64,000 nt of DNA from Streptomyces sp. SUK 48 (lineage in GTDB: Bacteria > Actinomycetota > Actinomycetes > Streptomycetales > Streptomycetaceae): the NCBI RefSeq assembly GCF_009650765.1, contig NZ_CP045740.1, forward strand, positions 5,184,001 to 5,248,000, given 5' to 3'. A program made the translations under genes and the position numbers. The stretch's first letter is position 1. Every line of letters begins with the position of its first letter. Positions 59,827 to 64,000 of this stretch are shown one piece after another. Under the pieces are notes generated by a model. That model worked only from the letters and a program-made list of their open reading frames with translations, was not told where the DNA came from and did not search any database.

Positions 59827-61148
59827 TGGCCGAGCACGTCCTTGATCTCCTTGGCCGCGGCGTTCCAGCCCTCGGCCGGCGTCTTGCCCTTCTGCTCGAC
59901 CTGGAGGATGCCGACGTCCGTGATGGCGGTGGTCATCGGCTGGTCCTTGATGCCGAAGATCTGCGTCGGGATCGTCTTCGCGGAGTCGGAGAAGATCTGG
60001 GTGAGCGGCGCGTTCGAGAAGTAGGCGGTGGTGTCCGCGGCCGGCTTCAGGTTCGGATAGGCCGACGGGGTCGACGGGAAGCTCGCCTGCTTGGAGAACA
60101 CCTTCTCCTGCTGCGCGGGGTCGGTCAGCCACTTGGCCAGCGCGATCGCCTCCTTCTGGTGCTTGCCCGCGTTCGGCACACCGATCCAGGAGCCGCCCCA
60201 GTTGGACGCGGTGGGCGCCGCCGCCACGTCCCAGTTGCCCTTGCCGGAGTCACCGGACTTCTGCTCGATGTAGCCGATCATCCAGGCCGGGCAGGCGACG
60301 GTGGCGAAGGAGGCGTTGGCGTAGCCCTGGTCCCAGGTCGGGTCGAACTGCTTGAGCTTCGCCGACATGTCGCTGGTGGCGACCGTCATCGCCACGTCCC
60401 AGGACTTCTTCACGCCCTGCGACTTGTCCCAGATGACGTTGCCGTCCTTGTCGTAGTAGCGGTCCGCGCCGCCACCGAGGGCCGCGTTGTACACGGAGGC
60501 CGCCGAGTCCACGAACTTGGTGCCCTTGGGCGCCTTCTTCATGTACTGCTTGCCGACGTCGACGTACTTGGCCCAGTCGCCCTTCCACATCTGGGCGAGC
60601 TTGTCCCGGTCGGTGGGCAGGCCGGCCTTCTGGAGCAGGTCCTTGCGGTAGCAGATCGCCATCGGGCCGATGTCGGTGCCGAGCCCGATCAGCTTGCCGT
60701 CCTTGGTCGTGGCCTGGGCGTTCTTCCAGTCCAGCCACTGGGACTTGTCGACGTACTTGCTCATGTCGACGAACTTGTCGGCCTGGGTCTGCACGGCCTC
60801 GGTGATGTTGCCGATCTCGATGGCCTGAATGTCATCGGTGCCGGAGCCGGCCTGGAGGCGGGTGAGCACCTTCGGCCAGTAGACGTCGGTGCGGGTGGTG
60901 ACGTTCTCCTTGATGTTGATGTCCGGGTGCAGCTTCATGTACTCGTCGTAGAGGCCGGCCTGCTTGTAGCCGAAGACGCCGTAGGTCCCGACGGTCAGCG
61001 TGATCTTGCCTTTGCCGTTGCCGCCGCCCGCGTCGTCCGAGGAGCCGTCCTTGGCGTCCTTGGCGCAGCCGGCCAGCAAACTCGTGGTCAGCGCGGCGAC
61101 GGCCGCCAGGGCCATCATCCGCCTGGACCGGCGGAAGTTCGTGCGCAT
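59823..61148 (-). CDS. cebE: Cellobiose/cellotriose-binding lipoprotein
   Basis: 441 aa from ATG 61148. Lipobox LLAGC in ALTTSLLAGCAKD. Mature protein: ITLTVGTYGVFGYKQAGLYDEYMKLHPDINIKENVTTRTDVYWPKVLTRLQAGSGTDDIQAIEIGNITEAV, then CPAWMIGYIEQKSGDSGKGNWDVAAAPTASNWGGSWIGVPNAGKHQKEAIALAKWLTDPAQQEKVF, typical of Streptomyces CebE. It captures cello-oligosaccharides released by cellulases. Its transcript starts near a perfect CebR box (61267-61280). First gene of cebEFG. Confidence 0.95.
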   Translation of the reverse strand: MRTNFRRSRRMMALAAVAALTTSLLAGCAKDAKDGSSDDAGGGNGKGKITLTVGTYGVFGYKQAGLYDEYMKLHPDINIKENVTTRTDVYWPKVLTRLQAGSGTDDIQAIEIGNITEAVQTQADKFVDMSKYVDKSQWLDWKNAQATTKDGKLIGLGTDIGPMAICYRKDLLQKAGLPTDRDKLAQMWKGDWAKYVDVGKQYMKKAPKGTKFVDSAASVYNAALGGGADRYYDKDGNVIWDKSQGVKKSWDVAMTVATSDMSAKLKQFDPTWDQGYANASFATVACPAWMIGYIEQKSGDSGKGNWDVAAAPTASNWGGSWIGVPNAGKHQKEAIALAKWLTDPAQQEKVFSKQASFPSTPSAYPNLKPAADTTAYFSNAPLTQIFSDSAKTIPTQIFGIKDQPMTTAITDVGILQVEQKGKTPAEGWNAAAKEIKDVLGQ

Positions 61149-61266
61149 TGCGTCCTCCTGTTGCCTGACGTGCCGACCCCCCGGCCGACTGCATGGAATC
61201 GGGCCCGTTCGTCACGCGCTGCGGCTCGGGCGGGGAACGTGCGGGTTGTGTAGGTGTCAGGTACTG

Positions 61267-61280
61267 TGGGAGCGCTCCCA
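61267..61280. promoter_or_regulatory. Perfect CebR box upstream of cebE
   Basis: TGGGAGCGCTCCCA is the exact 14-bp palindrome known for CebR. It lies 119 bp before the cebE start on the minus strand. Cellobiose or cellotriose releases CebR from this site in Streptomyces. Confidence 0.97.
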
Positions 61281-61349
61281 CAAGTGATGGCTTGAAGAGT
61301 CGTCGGTTCGGAGCGGGGTGTCAAGGGACCCGACGCGGGGGGTTGAGTT

Positions 61350-61370
61350 CAGTTATCGGAGCGTTAACTG
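61350..61370. promoter_or_regulatory. CAGTTA/TAACTG dyad upstream of cebR
   Basis: CAGTTA (61350-61355) and TAACTG (61365-61370) form a perfect 6-bp inverted repeat, 127 bp before cebR. Candidate operator for a regulator other than CebR. Confidence 0.35.
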
Positions 61371-61496
61371 GCCCGGACGGGTGGGGCGTTCGGGGCGCCG
61401 GGGGCATACGGGGCCGATGGGGTGCCGGACGGGACTGTTAGATTCCAGCCAACCGGAGGAAGCGGCCAGCCGGAGGAAGCGAGGGAGGCGGAGCGC

Positions 61497-62552
61497 ATGG
61501 CGAGCCACGGAGTGCGGGGCCGGAGCGGGGGCCGACCCACGCTGGAGGAGGTCGCCGCGCGCGCGGGGGTCGGCCGGGGCACGGTCTCGCGCGTGATCAA
61601 CGGCTCGCCCCGGGTCAGCGACGCGACCCGCGCCGCGGTGGAGGCGGCCGTCGCGGAGCTGGGCTACGTCCCCAACACGGCGGCCCGCGCACTGGCCGCC
61701 AACCGCACCGACGCCATCGCGCTCGTCGTCCCCGAGCCGGAGACCCGCTTCTTCGCGGAGCCGTACTTCTCCGACATGCTGCGCGGGGTCGGCGCCGAAC
61801 TCGCCGACACGGAATGGCAGTTGCTGCTGATCTTCGCGGGCAACGACCGCGAACGGCGGCGCCTCGCCGAGTACTTGGCGGCCCACCGGGTGGACGGCGT
61901 CCTGCTGGTCTCGGTGCACGCCGACGACCCGCTGCCCGAGCTGCTGTCCCAGCTGGAGATCCCGGCCGTGGTCAGCGGCCCGCGCTCGGCCGCGGAGACG
62001 CTCACCTCGGTCGACTCGGACAACTACGGCGGCGCCCGCGCGGCCGTGGAGCACCTGCTCGCGCGCGGCCGCACCCGCATCGCCCACATCACCGGCCGGC
62101 TGGACGTCTACGGCGCCCGCCGCCGCGTCGACGGCTACCGCGACGCGCTGCGCGCCGCGGGCCACGCGGCGGACGAACTCCTCATCGAATCCGGCGACTT
62201 CACCGAGGAGGGCGGCCGCAAGGCGATGTCCGCCCTGCTGGCCCGCCGCCCCGACCTGGACGCCGTCTTCGCCGGCTCCGACGTCATGGCCGCCGGCGCC
62301 CGCCAAGTCCTGCGCGAGTCCGGACTGCGCATACCCGACGACGTCGCCCTCGTCGGCTACGACGACTCCGCCATCGCCCGCCACATGGACCCGCCCCTGA
62401 CCAGCGTCCGCCAGCCCATCGACCACATGGGCCGCGCCATGATCGACCTCCTGCTGACCGAGATATCCGCCAAACGCCCCTCGGGCCTTAGCCGCGGCGA
62501 ACGGCGCCACGCGGTCCTGCCGACGGAACTGGTGGTGCGGGCCTCGTCGTAG
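61497..62552 (+). CDS. cebR: LacI-family cellobiose-responsive repressor
   Basis: 351 aa from ATG 61497 (purine-rich AGGGAGGCGGAG upstream). LacI HTH: GRPTLEEVAARAGVGRGTVSRVINGSPRVSDATRAAVEAAVAELGYVPNTAARALA. The periplasmic-binding-like sensor has FFAEPYFSDMLRGVGAELADTEWQLLLI, AGSDVMAAGARQVLRESGLRIPDDVALVGYDDSAIARHMDPPLTSVRQPIDHMGRAM. It represses cebEFG and bglC; cellobiose is the inducer. CebR also controls thaxtomin genes in plant-pathogenic species, but no such genes are in the window. Confidence 0.96.
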   Translation: MASHGVRGRSGGRPTLEEVAARAGVGRGTVSRVINGSPRVSDATRAAVEAAVAELGYVPNTAARALAANRTDAIALVVPEPETRFFAEPYFSDMLRGVGAELADTEWQLLLIFAGNDRERRRLAEYLAAHRVDGVLLVSVHADDPLPELLSQLEIPAVVSGPRSAAETLTSVDSDNYGGARAAVEHLLARGRTRIAHITGRLDVYGARRRVDGYRDALRAAGHAADELLIESGDFTEEGGRKAMSALLARRPDLDAVFAGSDVMAAGARQVLRESGLRIPDDVALVGYDDSAIARHMDPPLTSVRQPIDHMGRAMIDLLLTEISAKRPSGLSRGERRHAVLPTELVVRASS

Positions 62553-62611
62553 GGCTCCGGGCCGGGCTCCGGGCGGGTGGGATGGGGGTCTCCCCTCAGC
62601 GGGAGAACCGC

Positions 62612-63139
62612 TCAGGGAATGACGATCACCGGCCGTCGTGCCCGGCGGGCGAGGCGGCCCGCGACGGAGCCGAAGATGCGGCCCACGATCCCGTGCGTGG
62701 AGCCGACGACGATCGCGTCCGCCTCGTACTCGCGCCCCACCTCCTCGAGCTCGTGGCAGATGTCGCCGCCGCGCTCGACGAGGATCCAGGGCACCTCGGA
62801 CAGGTAGTCCGCGCAGGCGAGCTCGAGGCCGAGCACCTCCGTACGGTGATCCGGCACGTCCACGAAGACCGGTGGCTCGCAGCCCGCCCACACCGTGGTG
62901 GGCAACCGGTTGGCCACATGCACGATGATCAGCCCGGAGTGGGAACGGTGCGCCATGCCGATCGCGTACGCGAGGGCGCGCTCACTGGAGGTGGAGCCGT
63001 CGAAGCCGACGACGACTCCGTGCCGGAAGGCGGGGTCGCAGGAATGACGTGACTCTTCGGCCGCCTGGGGATCGGCCGCCGTGGGATCGGCGACCGGTCG
63101 CTTGCGGTCCGCGGGTTCGAAGAATTCGTGACCGGCCAT
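62612..63139 (-). CDS. Universal stress protein (UspA family)
   Basis: 175 aa from ATG 63139. UspA fold after an N-terminal extension of about 38 residues: GVVVGFDGSTSSERALAYAIGMAHRSHSGLIIVHV, then EADAIVVGSTHGIVGRIFGSVAGRLARRARRPVIVIP. The ATP-binding pattern G-x2-G-x9-G-(S/T) is seen as GSTHGIVGRIFGSVAGRLA. It probably functions in stress or dormancy, as in other actinomycetes. It stands alone. Confidence 0.92.
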   Translation of the reverse strand: MAGHEFFEPADRKRPVADPTAADPQAAEESRHSCDPAFRHGVVVGFDGSTSSERALAYAIGMAHRSHSGLIIVHVANRLPTTVWAGCEPPVFVDVPDHRTEVLGLELACADYLSEVPWILVERGGDICHELEEVGREYEADAIVVGSTHGIVGRIFGSVAGRLARRARRPVIVIP

Positions 63140-63524
63140 GGCTGTCTCGGCGTTGTGATCCTTTATGGGATGGGATGACAGTGTGCGGCGGAGCTGTGTC
63201 CGGGAAACATCTTCCCCACCCCATACCCCCAAGGGTACGGCGGCACGCCTCCCGGGCTCAGATCCCTTGCACGCTCCGTAAGCGGTCCCCCGACATCCGT
63301 AGCGGTCCCCCGGTGTCCGCAGGGGTTCACCGGAGCATGCACGAGCCGCGCCCGTTACGCAATGCTCGCTGCCCCGTACAGGCGCTTTGCACGGCGTTCG
63401 CGGACGCACGCCCGGTGACCGACCGGTCGGCCGGGCGTTGAAGGGGGTGAGCCACCGCCACGGGGAGCCACCAGGCGCCACCGGACGCCGCCCGGCCGCC
63501 CCGGCCCGCCACAGGGAGTACGAG
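63140..63524. other. Divergent intergenic region, 385 bp, with short direct repeats
   Basis: Between the universal stress protein and a small membrane protein. AGCGGTCCCCCG occurs at 63281-63292 and 63301-63312 (20-bp period), followed by a degenerate third unit up to about 63335. No gene or RNA is seen. Confidence 0.45.
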
Positions 63525-63914
63525 ATGTCCGGACCCCGGTCCCGCCAGGAGGAGCCCGGCGCGCAGGACAGCACGGGCGAGCTGATCCGCTGGGCCGCCT
63601 TCACCTGCGTCCTCGTCCCGGTGGTCCTGCTCTGGTACGGCACCTCGCTCGCCGGCGCCATGGGCACCGCGCTGGGCCTGGCCGCCGTCACGAGCGCGTG
63701 CCGGCTTCTGCTGCGGCGCTCGGAGCGCGGGGCGCGGCGCGGCGCACGCCGGGGTGCGGGCAGGGGCCGGGGGCGTGGATCACGGCGCGCGGGGGCACGG
63801 GGTGCCGGGCGGGACGGCGGCCGGGGCGAGGGCCGTAACGGCGCCCGGGGCGGCGGGCGTTGCGGCGTGCAAAGAGGTGGACGTCACACCCGGGAGCGGA
63901 CACCGGTCGACTGA
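63525..63914 (+). CDS. Small membrane protein with Arg/Gly-rich tail
   Basis: 129 aa from ATG 63525. Two hydrophobic segments (LIRWAAFTCVLVPVVLLWYGTSLAGAMGTALGLAAVTSACRLLL) follow a polar N-terminus, then a 60-residue basic tail dominated by Arg, Gly and Ala (GARRGARRGAGRGRGRGSRRAG). The tail may bind nucleic acid or phospholipid, but low complexity makes a role uncertain. The first 90 residues resemble widespread Streptomyces small membrane proteins of unknown function. Confidence 0.65.
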   Translation: MSGPRSRQEEPGAQDSTGELIRWAAFTCVLVPVVLLWYGTSLAGAMGTALGLAAVTSACRLLLRRSERGARRGARRGAGRGRGRGSRRAGARGAGRDGGRGEGRNGARGGGRCGVQRGGRHTRERTPVD

Positions 63915-64000
63915 CCGGTTTCCGCGCTTCCAAGCGCTTCTTTTCAGCCAACTTCTGGATATCGCCCAAGGGGGGTCCCCACTCCCCCCCAACCCCCGTT

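Larger units (their letters stand above)
61149..61496. other. cebE-cebR intergenic control region
   Basis: 348 bp between divergent genes. It contains the perfect CebR box (61267-61280), a CAGTTA/TAACTG dyad (61350-61370), and a repeated CCGGAGGAAGCG (two copies in 61453-61482) just before cebR, which duplicates its ribosome-binding purine stretch. Confidence 0.75.

Noticed and set aside
63688..63969. Minus-strand small frame starting MGDIQKLAEKKR
   Set aside because: It is antisense to the membrane protein, lacks a ribosome site, and becomes Arg/Pro-rich like other shadows.

Overview
The window looks like chromosomal DNA of a Streptomyces species. GC content is very high, GTG starts and 4-bp ATGA/GTGA gene overlaps are common, and several marker systems are present: a complete cellobiose operon (cebEFG-bglC-cebR) with near-perfect CebR boxes, a DasR-type box in front of a chitin-active monooxygenase, a class E sortase with an LAxTG substrate, and an ectoine-type transporter. 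I see no rRNA, CRISPR array, transposase or integrase.

Layout. 0-2.6 kb: lower-GC edge of a defence island, holding a partial HTH plus GHKL-ATPase gene and a Vsr endonuclease. 2.6-16.8 kb: housekeeping and accessory genes. These are a TPR/SEC-C protein, a UPF0718 permease pair, a class E sortase, an MFS pump with a divergent HxlR regulator, a YidC paralogue, an FAH hydrolase, an LLM oxidoreductase, a Gfo/Idh/MocA gene divergent from a ROK regulator across a perfect-arm palindrome, and secreted proteins. 16.8-24.3 kb: an aminoethylphosphonate-type uptake and degradation cluster (HutC regulator, FAD oxidoreductase, phosphonatase-like HAD enzyme, ABC transporter, alkaline-phosphatase-superfamily enzyme). 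24.4-31.3 kb: HAD phosphatase, FadR-type regulator, NlpC/P60-like protein, SPFH-like protein, chitin LPMO, IclR regulator and two tRNA-Lys genes. 31.5-36.8 kb: ehuBCDA transporter, a 2-hydroxyacid dehydrogenase and a maleate-isomerase-like protein. 37-42.8 kb: a luciferase-like oxidoreductase, a PAS-GGDEF-EAL protein, a secreted metalloprotease and a third tRNA-Lys. 43-48 kb: an apparent operon of PAP2 protein, RecB-type Fe-S nuclease, 530-aa protein of unknown function and SF1 helicase-like ATPase. 48-56 kb: phosphatase, TPR regulator, spermidine-synthase-like protein, and a two-component system followed by a GH18 chitinase. 56-63 kb: the ceb locus. 62.6 kb to the end: a universal stress protein and a small membrane protein.

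Three points deserve attention. (1) Three tRNA-Lys(CTT) genes within 15 kb each carry a 45-nt hairpin just 3' of the tRNA. The hairpins have 19-nt arms whose outer 7 bp are constant, while the inner sequence differs with compensating changes. (2) The nuclease, unknown protein and helicase operon is a candidate uncharacterised DNA-processing system. (3) At least nine genes are broken by what looks like one missing base in a G or C run. All nine have the same sign, so sequencing error is far more likely than real decay; the frameshifted genes are annotated here as single CDSs with the break position given.
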